Source: Pithys albifrons albifrons | Taxonomy: Eukaryota > Chordata > Aves > Passeriformes > Thamnophilidae | Length of the DNA: 64,000 nucleotides | Assembly: GCF_047495875.1 (NCBI RefSeq) | Contig: NC_092471.1 | Location: 8,453,001-8,517,000, forward strand | Direction of reading: 5' to 3' | Shown: positions 39,383 to 51,094 of the stretch, piece by piece | How the letters are laid out: each line of letters opens with the position of its first letter | Numbering within the stretch: the first letter of the stretch is position 1 | Position numbers and translations under genes: made by a program | Notes under the pieces: generated by a model | Seen by the model: the letters and a program-made list of their open reading frames with translations, nothing else | Databases searched by the model: none | What the model was told of the DNA's origin: nothing

Positions 39383-41909
39383 GTAACTTGCTTGATTATT
39401 GAAATGACACACCTGATTGCCTGCAGGGCCGTGTGTTATGCTATTGTTAAACTTTCTCAAGATATATTCATATATATAAAGAAATCCTGTGCTTTGTTTG
39501 TTTGTCTTCTCATCACAACCTCTTAGACATGTTCCTGGCCTATGATCGGGCTGTCAAAAACAGAAAACACAGTAATCTGTCCCCAGTCCCTGTGGGATTT
39601 GTGCTGCAGAACTACTGGAAGATGCACATGATATAAGGACAGGGACTTGGGGTTATTAATAGCACCTGCCTCTGCTATGCAGCTTTGCAGCTGAGCACCA
39701 CCCATGCAAAACAATCTCTGCCTACTTCTGCACATCCTGGGTGAGGTATTGGAAATAATTCAGCCTGCAAAATAAGGACAGGCTGGATGCAATGGGGCTG
39801 TCACATTTACAGGGCACTGTGTCCTTCTCCCTCCATCTCCTACACCTGAACCCTCCTGTGGGACTGGGATGCCCCCTGGGCTAAGCTATGGTTGTGCTCC
39901 CTCTTTGTCATGGGGTCTCTGCCAGAGCTGCATGACAATGTGATTGTCACAAGGTGCTGCTAAAAGCAGAAAGAAGGAGATATTGAGTGCCCTCAAACTT
40001 CCCTCTACTGGTCACATCTGCTCTGTCCATGTTCTCTGTCCACCAGGATCATCCTGGCACAGGGCTGAGTTTACAGCTCACCTTCCGTATGATGCATCCA
40101 AAAGGGAAAGACTTCTGACAGCCTTCCAAAGCCCTTGCATCTTTTAGGCACTACAATGAAATACCAACATTTCGGCAAAATACTATAAGCATATGTGTAT
40201 CCCCATCCACGTTTTCTTACAGTACTCTCAAAGTCAGGTGGGAGCTCCACTCCATTATTTTGGCTTGCTTTTTACTCCTATGAGTGGAAACAAGTGTCAC
40301 AGGGCCATTTGTGATGAAGGGAACTGCTCGCCTCCATCTCCCCATGCTTCCTTAGTTCTTTTGTTGCAGTGACTCTTGCTTGGAGAGTGCTCCCTGTGTA
40401 TGAAAAGCTCTCCCTCCTTACAAGCCCCTGGAAACACCACCTTGAGTAGCTTTACACAAATTACACCAGTACCTTGTAAGGTTTAGAGAGTTTTCATCAC
40501 CTCTGGCAATACCACAGCAGTCTCATCTGTGGGCAAACTCGCCCAGCCACTGCCCTTTGTCCATGTTGGGATGGACAGGAGCCATGCAGATGACAGCCAT
40601 GCTGAGACTGGGGACATCCTTCTGTGTCACTGCTACCACACGTTCCCTCTGTAGCATTACTGTCTGTTCAAAATATCCTCTAAATAAAATCCTATGTATT
40701 GTTCAAAATTTTTACATCTAGAGACTCTCCTGGGAACCTCTCATTATGCTTTTGGAAGTAAAGAATTGCTGTAAGTGCTTCTAAGATTATTAATGATATA
40801 AACATTTTGGTTGTTCAGACCCATGAATATTCAATCACACGAAGTTGGGCTTTTGTTAGATTCCAATCATGATTAAGGTGTTGGACAAAGCAGACACTCT
40901 CTGGGACACTTTGCATGTGTATTTAGGGACTACATAATAACTTGTATCATTGCTGTAGTTGTGAATACTAATTGCAATGTTAATGGGAAATTATCTTCTT
41001 CTAAACATAAAACCAAAAATTATAAGCATTTTGTGATTGTTTGATTGCAGTGTGTTGGCAGGAAGAGCTGGAAAATGTCCTGGTGGTTAATCTCTGCTTG
41101 TCTCCCCTTCAAGGGGAAATAGTGAAGCATATGTGCAGGCCAATTTGAACCTGCAAAGCACCTAACAAGATGTTGGTGCTCTACAGTAGAATGTGTTCTG
41201 TTTAACTCAATAAAAATGCTCATTGCAAGCAGTGATATTGTGAACCTGCCAAACAAGAAGGAGCCTCCTTTACCCAAGCACTGATCAGACATCAGAACAG
41301 GCAACAGCATCAGCTTCAATGTGATTTATTCACAGCACAGTCTTCAAATCCTCTGTGCTGCCATAAAGAGCCACCAAGTGATGAAGAGCTTCAGGAGAGA
41401 CTGAGTGAGGTGTGCTGAGTCTTCTGGGGCCTTTCCCCATTGCTCACCCGTGCCTGGGCAGCAGCAAAACTGGGCACTGCAGAGCCCGGGCTCTGCTCCA
41501 GCTCCACCCTTGCTGGTGCTCTGCTCCATCCAGGAGTGAGAGCTGGCGCCAAAGACAATGCATTAGCACAGTCCTCTGGCAGCTTGTACTCTTTATGGCA
41601 ACCGAGGTATTTGAAATACACCCGTGTCCTTGTGCACCAGGATGTTGACAAAAATGAAGGAAATTTAGGGGAGCATCCCAGGGGGAATAATGACAGGCTA
41701 AATGTTATCTTTATTACAGCCACATTAGTGTGATTAGAGAAGGCGGACGCAGCGCAAGAGGCATGTTCTGTCCTCTCTCAGTTTTCCATTACTGAAGGTA
41801 TTAATCCAAAACCAAACCCACCCGTCCTTCCCAATATCTTGCTCACATCTTTCATTCTTCTCCCTGCTGCAGTCTGTGAGCCTTCAGCTTGTTGCCATGC
41901 TTCAGATGA
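39383..41909. other. Gene-free stretch with one ambiguous open region
   Basis: No supported gene. The interval 41391-41723 is open for 110 codons on the minus strand, has a hydrophobic N-terminal segment and several CpGs, and also overlaps plus-strand open frames (see findings). Confidence 0.45.
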
Positions 41910-42003
41910 TTTTTAAAACATCATCACATGGTAGGTGTGGATAGTTAATACTCTCGGATGTATTTTTAAAACATCATCAGATGGTATCTGTGGGTAGTTA
42001 ACA
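41910..42003. repeat. Two-copy direct repeat, 53-base period
   Basis: TTTTTAAAACATCATCACAT at 41910 recurs at 41963 as TTTTTAAAACATCATCAGAT. The two copies stay alignable for about 41 bases, through GGTA..TGTGG.TAGTTAA.A, with five mismatches. They represent an older local tandem duplication. Confidence 0.9.
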
Positions 42004-44901
42004 ACCATGGATTTTCTGTGCATCATTTTCCCAGCACAGGGACTGCCTTCCTCACTACACACAACCTAAATACAGAAAGCTTCACCTCTAAGAGGGCTAC
42101 ATGGTATTGCCAAGTCAGAGCAGTTTTTGAGCACTGTCCTGTGCAGTCATGCACCACGCTTCACATCCCTAAAGCATCTGGAAAATGGGCAGAGGGACTT
42201 CCCCTTTCAGAAAAGGGAGAAATATCCTCTAAATCTGAAGGACAGAAAGACAAGGAGAGAGCAAGGGCAAATGGTGTCCAGGGAAATAATCACCAAAACT
42301 CAGGAAGCAAGAACCTTGAAGGAAACAGAAAATTGAGCTTGAATAATTTTCCAACTCATTAGCTGTTGAAATGGAGCAAATTCTACATCTGGATCTGGCT
42401 TCATTAAATTGCTGGATTGAGTCACATTGACATCTTATTGCCTAAGCCCATCCCTCTCCAATCAGACTAGGAAGCCCATCCCTTGGACAGGCAGTGCTCA
42501 GCAGTGCTGTCCCATTCAAGACATACCACTCAAGCAGCTCTAAGATGCCCATTCAAGTTTTACCACCAGCCTTTTGAACCCAACTCTGTTTTTCAAAGTC
42601 AAAGTAGCCCACATTACCTCATTCCCTGAAAGTCTGGAGGTAAAACAAGCCTGTACAGAGCTAGCATAGCTTACAAATGCTGCTGCTCCTGCTCTTCAAT
42701 CCCACCAAGATGCTCTGGAAATGCTGCACTGTGGCAGTGCTGGGGGATGAGACTCCAGAGCACCAGGCTGCAACAGGACAGCTGGCTGTTGAACTGTGTA
42801 ACACACCTCCAGGATGATGACAGCTCAGAAAATCTGTGGCCAGGAAGGCCCAACGAAAAATCTATTAAAAAATAGATACACTCATTTAGTCCCCTTAAGT
42901 CCATTTTTAGGCACCTACATACATTGCCCACTTTCCAGCTGGGACAGACGGGATTTAAGTTGCAAGGAACTGAGATCAAGCTTTGCAGGATGCCTACACA
43001 TTTCAGCATCCCACACACTTAATACCCGTGATTGTTACAACATAGCAACGAGTCTGTAATTAGTACAGACATTGCCACAGCTGCCTTTGTATTACTTATG
43101 AGTCATGCTACTAAAATATTCTTTATTCATTATCCAAGACCTTTTCATTCCTTGCCAGCCATTACCATGTTGCAAGCTACACAGGCCTGTCAGGCCTGTC
43201 AAAACCAAGTGCTTTTTCATAGGGATCTTCATATTTAATTTGACGAAGAGTTACTTTACAAAAGAGTGAGATCAAAAAGGTTCTACTCTGCACAAAAGAA
43301 GAAAGAAAAACTTAAACGCATCTCAAAGTAAGGGATTTTTTTCCGTGTTGCTTCTCCAGGCATACATCTACAGTTAGAAGAACCACTTTCAAACTTGGCT
43401 TAAATTGTTCTGTAGGTTAATTAAATATTGGTATTTTAATGCCTTTTTAGTAACCAGAGAGGAAAAATGCTCATGAAAAACTCAAACTGAATAGAAAACT
43501 TTTTTTCTTCTTTATTATAGTGTATGGAATAGAAAGGGGAAAATGTGGCTGAAATGTACAAGCAAATAAAAGTAGTATCAGAAAATTCCTTTGGGCAGAT
43601 TCTGTTCTAGACTACTAGTACTTACTAAGGTTTTTTTTATTCATTGTGTTATTAAATCACTGGGTTGGAAAGTCCTGGGATCATTTCAAGCCACTATCTC
43701 ATTGATTTCTTATTCCTAAAGCATTCTTAATATAAGATTGTCATTAGAGCTGATGACAACGATCCCCCAATTTCCCTTGGCAGTGAACTAATTGTCTAAA
43801 TGTTCTTGCTGCTGAAGAGGAACACTGACAGATTAATTCAGGCCCTGAGATCAGGTTTGTAAATAAATCAGCAGGTTAAAAAATAGTAATTTGACAACGT
43901 CAGAAAAGCTCCTCTGAAAACCACAGGAGAAAATGAGTGCCTCAGCCTGCTGACTCCCAGCTTCATGCAGCCAGAGGGATGCAGGGAGCAGCATGGCAGG
44001 AGAGCATCCCACTGCACAGCAGGGCCCTTGGGTGCTCAGCTACTGTTGCTTTAAAGACAGTACATTTTGGTGTTTAGATCACATCCATTATTCCTTACTG
44101 CTGGAATGCAAGCTGCAGACAAAGCTGTCTCCCTGAGTCTAATGTCTTAAGGGAATGGTGTTTCTCTATTCAGTTAATTTCACAATCTCCTGTTCTGCGT
44201 TTCTGAAATCTTCAAGTTTTTCTTGAAAGTCACTATTCTTTTCAGATTTGGTTCTGTACTTTAAAGACTTAGTTTTGCCAAAAAAGTGAAATTCCTGAAT
44301 TTGTATTTTGGAAAATATACTCTCAAATGTTTCTCCCTCTAAAGTTCAAAGAGTAGCTTCAATTTATTTCTGGAATTTCTTGAATCCTGTTTCAAGCACT
44401 TTTCTGTTTGCTCCACCTAACTGGTTAATGTATTCTTTGTTCTGCTCCTGTTTTCTAGTCCTTTTTCCTTCTTGCTAACTTATTTAGCATTTCTCTTTAG
44501 CATTTGGAAAACTGCTGTATTTATGCTCCAAATAGCAACAACTTTTCCTCTCAGGTCTGCACCTGAGCTGGAGCATTTTTCCTGAGCCATGAAAGCACAG
44601 GAGAAAGGAAAATGTCAACCTGGTACCTGTTGTTCCAACATTGAACTAGTGTAACAGATTGCTGATGCTAGTGATGCCTGAGATGGGCCTGTAAAGTGTC
44701 AGAAGAAATCAAACTGAAGTCAAGAATAATCATTGAACTATTCAGTTTAGCAATCTAATTATTTCCCAATTAGGAAGGACATGACAGAAGTGCAGTACAT
44801 AATGCAATGAAGAAGAGAGAAAGAAAATTTCTTAAGCATTAATCTAGAAATAAAATCAAATTTCTATTTCTGAAATGAATCAGATTTTTTCCTGCCCACA
44901 G
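42004..44901. other. Gene-free stretch
   Basis: No supported gene. A segment near 43660-43700 faintly recalls a CR1 tail complement (GGGTTGGAAAGTCCTGGGAT) but is too decayed to call. Confidence 0.45.
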
Positions 44902-45086
44902 AAAGAGTCTCTTCACCACCAGGAATGTATCACTGCATCGGCACAACAAAGGGGACAGGACCAAAGCAACTGGGATGAACCACCCAGCAGGGAGCCAAAG
45001 AAGTGCTGGTTTTACTCAGCTTTTTTGCCTCCTCTTTTGCTAGTTCCTTTGACCAGGACTGAAAGCACGTGGCTAAAGACTCAGTG
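44902..45086 (+). other. Candidate internal exon, 185 bases
   Basis: The splice context is among the best in the window. A pyrimidine-rich acceptor (GATTTTTTCCTGCCCACAG) ends at 44901 and a strong donor (CAGTG/GTAAGTTT) begins at 45087. The frame starting AAA GAG TCT is open across the whole interval. It encodes a hydrophilic glutamine-rich half followed by an aromatic and leucine-rich half (FLPPLLLVPL). The family is not recognised. The exon could be coding or belong to an lncRNA. It lies about 2.8 kb upstream of the microexon candidate on the same strand. Confidence 0.3.
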
Positions 45087-47894
45087 GTAAGTTTAAGGCA
45101 TCATTTGTTGTGGGCTAAGAGACATGGGTCACTAGAAGGTTCATCTCTAGGAATGATCAGAGCTGCTGTTTCCAAATCATGGCTGAAGGAGTTTAAAATA
45201 ATGGAAAATAGCACAAAACTACTTCTGAGAGCAGAGTAAGCTTCTCTGAAGCACTAACAGACTCTAAATTGTAAATTTCTTCATTAACTCATCTTGCTAG
45301 TGAAGAAATGGGGCTTCAGAGGGAATTCAGAAATCATTTCTTCCACATGAAGAATTCGTGCACTTAATTTGTTGCAGTAAACCTCTGTTCTGAATGCTGA
45401 GGAGCTCTGTGTTAGCCAGATGATGAAATGGCATCTGCCTTAACTGCTTTTTTCCCCATTTAACTAGTAAAATATTTCCATTTCAGTGATGAGATGAAAA
45501 GCACAGAGGAGAAAATCACAGGAGAAAAGAAATGCCCAGTTTTCTAACCAGGGTTTTAGAGTGAAATAGCTGATATTGCCAGATTCAGCACAAAATAAAA
45601 TTATGGAGAATTCTTTTACAAAGCATTTACAATGAGCAAAAAGTGTTTTGGAGGAGTATACAGTGTACAAGTGGGATTTCAAAACAACACAAGGGACTTA
45701 GAGAGATGCATCTCTTTCATTACCAAAACTGTTAGACTTGGATCTAAAAACACTGACAATAGAAGGATTTACAGACTTGGGAGTCTGAAATCTGAGTCTG
45801 GTTTCTGTAGATTTCCAGTTTTTCAGAAGAAGGTGATTGAAAACTGCAGTCTCAGAACCATGCCTGACAATTGGCTCTGTGCACTGATAACATCTACCCC
45901 ACTGAAACTGCCTCCAGTAACACACAGTGCAGCCTGTGACACTGTCCCTGCAGGACAGTGGGACCTCACTCATTGTACTTCTGGTTCAGCATTGGAGATA
46001 TTAAGGACCCTGGCCTTTTTTTCTTTTAAACAGTGTCTCAGATACTGGATTTTAACACAGCTTACTTCATGGGGAACATGCCTTTTTTAAAAACAAATTC
46101 TGACTAAAATATTAATAAATACTTTTCCCAAATACTCCTTTTTTCCCTCCTTCCAAATACTTAATTCTGATATATCACAGACAAAATCTTACTGCATATA
46201 AAAATACATTGTTGAATTTGAAGTGAAATCTGAAGAGTTTTAATTGCTCAGAGCCTTGGGAGGCCCCAGCCCCATCTGCAGCAGGAATGCATTCAAGGAT
46301 TCAGCCTCTGGATTAGTCCCATGGCTCAATGGATGAATCTAAGGTTCAAATCTAAAAGGCTTGGAATACCCAGGTGGCTGAGCCCAGAAAATTGCTTTCC
46401 CCACAGATTTTTTTGCTTCAGGGTTTTTGCTGCAGTCCCCCTCCCTGTATTAAGTGCAGAGTCCAGTGTGTAGTTGCCTCTGCTGCTGAGCTGTGTATAA
46501 GGGACCTGCAGACCAAAATTTCCAGGAATAACTTAATTACTATGCCGAGGCTTTAAGAGCTGAGAAAATGGATGATTGCAAAGCATATTTCTTATTCTTG
46601 CAACATTTTGGTGAGTTCTTAGCACAGAAAAGGCATCATTCCCAAAAATGATCAGGAGGGGCAACTGCAAACCGTTATTTATCTTTCATGGTTAACACAA
46701 CATTTCGGGCTTAGTCACAGTGTGACAAGCTCTCTTGACATTGCAGATGTTGTTTAGATCTTCTCCCTAGTGCATGTAACATATGGAACTGAAGAATCAA
46801 CACTTCCAAATGGTCACATGTTAAAGATGTAATACAGGGGAACAGCAAATATCAGTGTGAGGGAGCCCTCACTGTAGTCCCTGCTCCACTGTGGGAGTTT
46901 CCAATGCCTTTCTCTACCCTTCGAGGTTTATTTTGCTGGATGATGATATCTCTGTACCAGTGCTCTGTACCATTGTCTAGAAGAATGATCTTTGTCCCCA
47001 TAGGAAAGCAGCCATAGATATCAGACAAAATAGAGTACAGGTTTGTAGCTTCATTATCTGCTTTAGCAGCTACAAATATTGCAAAGATAAAACATGAAGG
47101 GAATTGTATGTATTTCTATAAATGGCAAAAGGCAAAAAATAAAAGCATAAAACTACATATGTCAGAATTTTTTTGTTGTAATTAGCAAAACATTGTTAAA
47201 AACTGATTACTGAGCATATCCATCTGATCACTATTTATAATTTCAGAACACCATCCTGGTTATACCCTGCACACTCTGCTCAGCAGCCATCTCAAAAAAG
47301 CCAGGATTTTCTCTGTAAGGAGAAATCTGAACATGCCAATTCATTTACCAGTGTGCTACAAGCCTTGCTACGATCAAATTGCATCTCCCCGTCAGAGTTG
47401 CCAGAGTTACAGAAAGCACAAGATAGCACCAGGGAAGAAAACAGGTCCCTAGGAAAAGTTATAGAAGTGATCTTGTTAGAAACAGCTGAGCAGCATGGAT
47501 AATGAGACTCCTCCTCCTGTCAGTAGGTTGTGCAGGGACTCTCAGACCAGTGCTGGGACAGTTCAGCCCCCTCTTGCCATTTAAATGTTATCACAACAAT
47601 TCCTGTAAGTTTCTAAATTGAAAAAATAATGAACAGTACATAGAAATTAATCATGGGCTTGTACTGAGAAAGCAGTTAGACAAAATATAGAGGACCTTTA
47701 CAGTGTCACATTTTTGACATAGTACTGACTAACAGGAGGGGATTCTGTTTGTCTCTGCTCTGCTTCCAGCCTAATCGGACCAGTATTGATAACAAAGCAC
47801 ATTTACTCCAGCTGGCTTTGAGCTTGCAAGTGTATGTGCAGCTCAAGTTAGGGCATAAAGAAGTAAACAACTGTCTCCACTCTGCTCTTCACAG
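45087..47894. other. Gene-free stretch, possible intron
   Basis: The 152-codon plus-strand frame at 45632-46090 contains no CpG and has no family resemblance, so I treat it as chance. No repeats were recognised. If the two flanking exon candidates are real, this would be the intron between them. Confidence 0.45.
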
Positions 47895-47924
47895 GTTTCA
47901 GGAGAGGATGGCAACAACTTTCAG
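47895..47924 (+). other. Candidate 30-base microexon
   Basis: The acceptor CTCCACTCTGCTCTTCACAG ends at 47894 and has a strong pyrimidine tract. The donor TTTCAG/GTAAGC begins at 47925. The 30-base interval between them is a multiple of three and reads VSGEDGNNFQ in the only frame aligned with its ends. In-frame microexons of this size are typical of neuronally spliced genes, but no host gene is visible, so the call rests on splice-site quality alone. Confidence 0.35.
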
Positions 47925-49071
47925 GTAAGCTCAGTTCAAATCCTGATGAAGACCCACAGAGAACTGGGTGAATGGAGTGAGCCCACACTGAGCCCTGTTT
48001 CACCCACCCTTGCTAAGCTGTGCCTGTGCAGAGAGCAGCTGCTGTAGGCCCTGCCCAGCTGTGCTTGTGCAGAGGGTCTCTAACCTTGACATGGCCTTGG
48101 AGGAGTTGGGTGTCTGTGTGGCCCAGCAGCACTTTCCTCACTGTCCCTGCACTGGACCAGTCCTGCCTGGGCACCCTCCAGGCACGCATACTGGCTTAAA
48201 CTGCCTGTGCATAAAATTTCCAGCAGAGCTGATGTTTCTATTTTATTTTATTTCCCTAAACCACGGCTAAGACTGGTTTTATCAAGTACCTTTCTACTCT
48301 AATAAAATGCCATTGTCACTTACAAAGGAAAGCCAGAGGCACAGCAGATGAAGCTGTCCAGGAGAACACCAGTGACAGCATTGCAGATGCACTTAGATGT
48401 GATCAATTTATGATAACAATGCTGAGCAAGGGAGCAGATGTGGCAATCTCCCAGCTCAGGTTTGGATACTGCATCTCCTGACACCTTTAATCCTCCTTTT
48501 CTCTGCTGATTTTAGCTCTGAATTTAGTCTCTCACCTGCCTGAGGGTTATCCAGCACAGACAGCAGCCTCACCTTCCCCACCAAGGACTGATGGTGAAGA
48601 GCAGGCAGGCTCCTGATGTGCTTCTAGAGTGAAAAACATCCATGTTTCCTGTTTGGCAGCCTTAGACATTTTACTCTTGCCTCCATGTTGGGCTGGATGT
48701 CAGTTTGTACCAAGACAAGGACCAGTTTACTGCAGAAAAGCAGCTATTGTGCTGATTTTCTTTAAGTGTTCCTAAGTGGTCTTTCATACAAAATATAAAT
48801 TACCTTGCCCATCACTTCCCTGACAAATAGCTTTTCTGTATTTTTTATTGAACAGCTGTAAACACATCACTTGGTATTGTACCTGTTACACATGCTTAGA
48901 GATCTTTCTGCCAGCAGTATTTCATCTTGCAAAAAGTGAAATATTGACAAAATACGTGGTCTTTGAGGTAAGATGTGATGGCCAGCTGGGCTGAACCCAT
49001 CACTTAAAGGAACAACAGTCCCACAGAAATTTAGATGTTTCAGAATGATTGTGCTGCCTTGCCTCAGTTTT
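47925..49071. other. Spacer with a weak exon candidate
   Basis: Nothing else is supported apart from 48915-48967 (see findings), a 53-base stretch between TTTCTGCCAG and TTTGAG/GTAAGA with one open frame. Confidence 0.4.
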
Positions 49072-49127
49072 CAGAATCGCAGAGCAGTCTGAGATGGAAG
49101 GGTCCCACAAGGATCATCAAGTCCAAG
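49072..49127 (-). mobile_element. CR1 LINE 3'-end fragment, reverse, degraded
   Basis: On the plus strand AGAATCGCAGAGCAGTCTGA leads into GATGGAAGGGTCCCACAAGG and ATCATCAAGTCCAA. This is the complement of the CR1 3' tail, with a single decayed copy of the terminal octamer. It is older than the 35.0-kb copy and lies 86 bases before the solo LTR. Confidence 0.8.
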
Positions 49128-49213
49128 AATACCTGGCTGACCATAGTTTTGCTATGTCTGAAATTGATAGTGTGATGGACACCAAGGCTATTTGATATGT
49201 TATTTTATGGCAG

Positions 49214-49806
49214 TGTATTGTGGTTCAATCCCAGCCAGCTACTGAACCCCACATAGCCACTTGCTCACTGCCCCTGGTGCGATGGGGAAGGGAATGGGAA
49301 GGGTAAAAATGAGAAAACTCACGGGTTGAGATAAAGATAGTTTGATAGGTAAAACAAAAGCTGCACATGGAGCAAAAGCAAAAAAAGGAATTCCTTCACT
49401 GCTTGCCAAGGGCAGGCAGGTGTTCAGCATCCCCAGGACAGGAGGGCTCCCTCACACCTAACAGTGACTTGGGAAGACAAATACCATTACTCTGAATGTC
49501 CCCTCTTCCTTCTTCTTTCCCAGCTTTATGCCAGGAACATGATGCCACATGGTCTGGGATGTTCCTTGGGTCAGTTAGGGTCAGCTGTCCCAGCCCTGTC
49601 CCCTCCCAACTCCTTGTGCACCCCCAACCTCCTTGGTGGGGGTGGGGTGTGTGTGAAAAGCAGAAAAGTTCTTGACTCTGTAGACACTACTCAGCAGTAA
49701 CAAAAGTATCCCTGGGTTATCAGCATTGTTCCAGCACAATCCAAACCACAGCCCCATACCAGCTACCATGGAGAAAATTAACTCTACCTGAGCCAAAACC
49801 AGCACA
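49214..49806 (-). mobile_element. Solo LTR of a bird ERVL-type endogenous retrovirus
   Basis: The 593-base element begins TGTATTGTGG and ends CCAGCACA on the plus strand, giving TG...CA termini. Read on the minus strand it starts TGTGCTGGTTTTGGCT, has a degenerate TATA-like CATAAAG (plus-strand 49524-49530), and ends in the CTATCTTTATCTCAACCC segment followed by GGGATTGAACCAC. That order matches, from memory, an LTR family widespread in birds. No gag-pol sequence flanks it on either side, so it is a solo LTR left by recombination between two LTRs. CAGTG occurs on both sides (49211-49215 and 49807-49811), but the left copy overlaps the terminal TG, so the target duplication is not clean. Open frames inside it are incidental. 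Family assignment is by recall and needs a library search. Confidence 0.85.
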
Positions 49807-51075
49807 CAGTGGTAAAATGAAACACAATAAATACACAGTATTTATGTGTGAGTTATGGCATTTAGACTCACTTGAGTGAAATTTCAAAAAGCAACTCAAC
49901 AGGCCACATCATGCCTTTGAGGTTTTGCCTAGTGAGGCTTTCTAGCCCCAAGAGCTGCCCTGTGCATCCTCCCTGACAGGGACAGTCACTCACTCCTCAG
50001 CAGTCAGGTGGTAAACAACAGTGCTTCATATTCTGTTTCCTTAACCACCTGGAAAAGAATTTTCTCACAGTGAAACTTAAACACAGCACCTCCAAATTGC
50101 ACTGTGCTCAAAGGAGTCCCAGGGTGCATGACACTTGCTGGGGTCAAAATGCCAGCAGGATGCTCTGACTCTATTTACCTGCAGATTTGGCTACAGCTCT
50201 GGCACTCAGGATTTCCCAAACACAGGGCTATGATGTGGTCCCTTTGCATGTCTTCCTTTTTTCCACACTTGCCACCCTGGAAAGGCCCTCTAATACAGAT
50301 TCACTGAACTAAACCACCAGGCACCAACACCTTGATAAAAGCTTCAGTTGACTCCTGAAAACTGAATCACCAATGCCATGAACGGAATTTCATGTTCTTC
50401 ATATTTTCTGCCTATTTAGATGGGTAACACTAAGGGGTCACACACAGTGTGAACTCTATGGTAGCTGCCCCTTACAATGTCCCACTCATGAAGCCAAAGA
50501 TTATTTGGCTTTTGTGCTATTTTACAATAGTCTTAAACATAGGAAGAAAAACAAAAATGCCTGTTTTGCACATCACTGGCTATTAGGCTATGTCTGGTTA
50601 CATCACATCAGTTGACATAATAAACCAATGTCTACAGATAAAATGTGACACAAATGTCATGTTGCATCAGATTTGAAAGGAGCTGGCAGCTTTTACACCA
50701 TGGATGAAAAATACCAAGTTCAATCATCATACCTGTAGGTCTTCAGGATAAGGCAATGCAAGCCACCAACTGCAATCCACATTTTCATATTCTAATGGTG
50801 CCTCCGTAGCTTATAAAATGACGATTTTTACTCTTTGTTATATGTTCCTATTCCTTCCCAAAAGTCATAGAAACTCTGTAAAGACTAACTAGGACAAAGC
50901 ATGCATCGACAAGGAAATCATGTACTGAAAAAAATAAAACATAGAGCCTGTCTCAAAAAACCCCACCAAAATCGATAACAACCTTTCTATTGATTCAAAA
51001 AGGAAATGGATCAAAGTCTCAATGCCTCAATAAATATTTTTACCACAAAACTAGCTTGCCACTAGAAGAAAAAGC

Positions 51076-51094
51076 TTTTTTTTTTTTTTTTTTT
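51076..51094. repeat. Poly-T tract, 19 bases
   Basis: An uninterrupted run of 19 T. No retrotransposed body or target duplication was recognised next to it, so it is treated as simple sequence. Confidence 0.95.

Noticed and set aside
43660..43700. Possible CR1 tail complement
   Set aside because: Only a short GGGTTGGAAAG-type similarity without the terminal octamers; too decayed to support.
45632..46090. Plus-strand open frame of 152 codons
   Set aside because: Contains no CpG, shows no known family and spans a lysine/asparagine-rich A/T stretch; most likely chance.
49581..49805. Minus-strand frame of 74 codons
   Set aside because: It lies inside the solo LTR and is incidental; it is not a retroviral protein.
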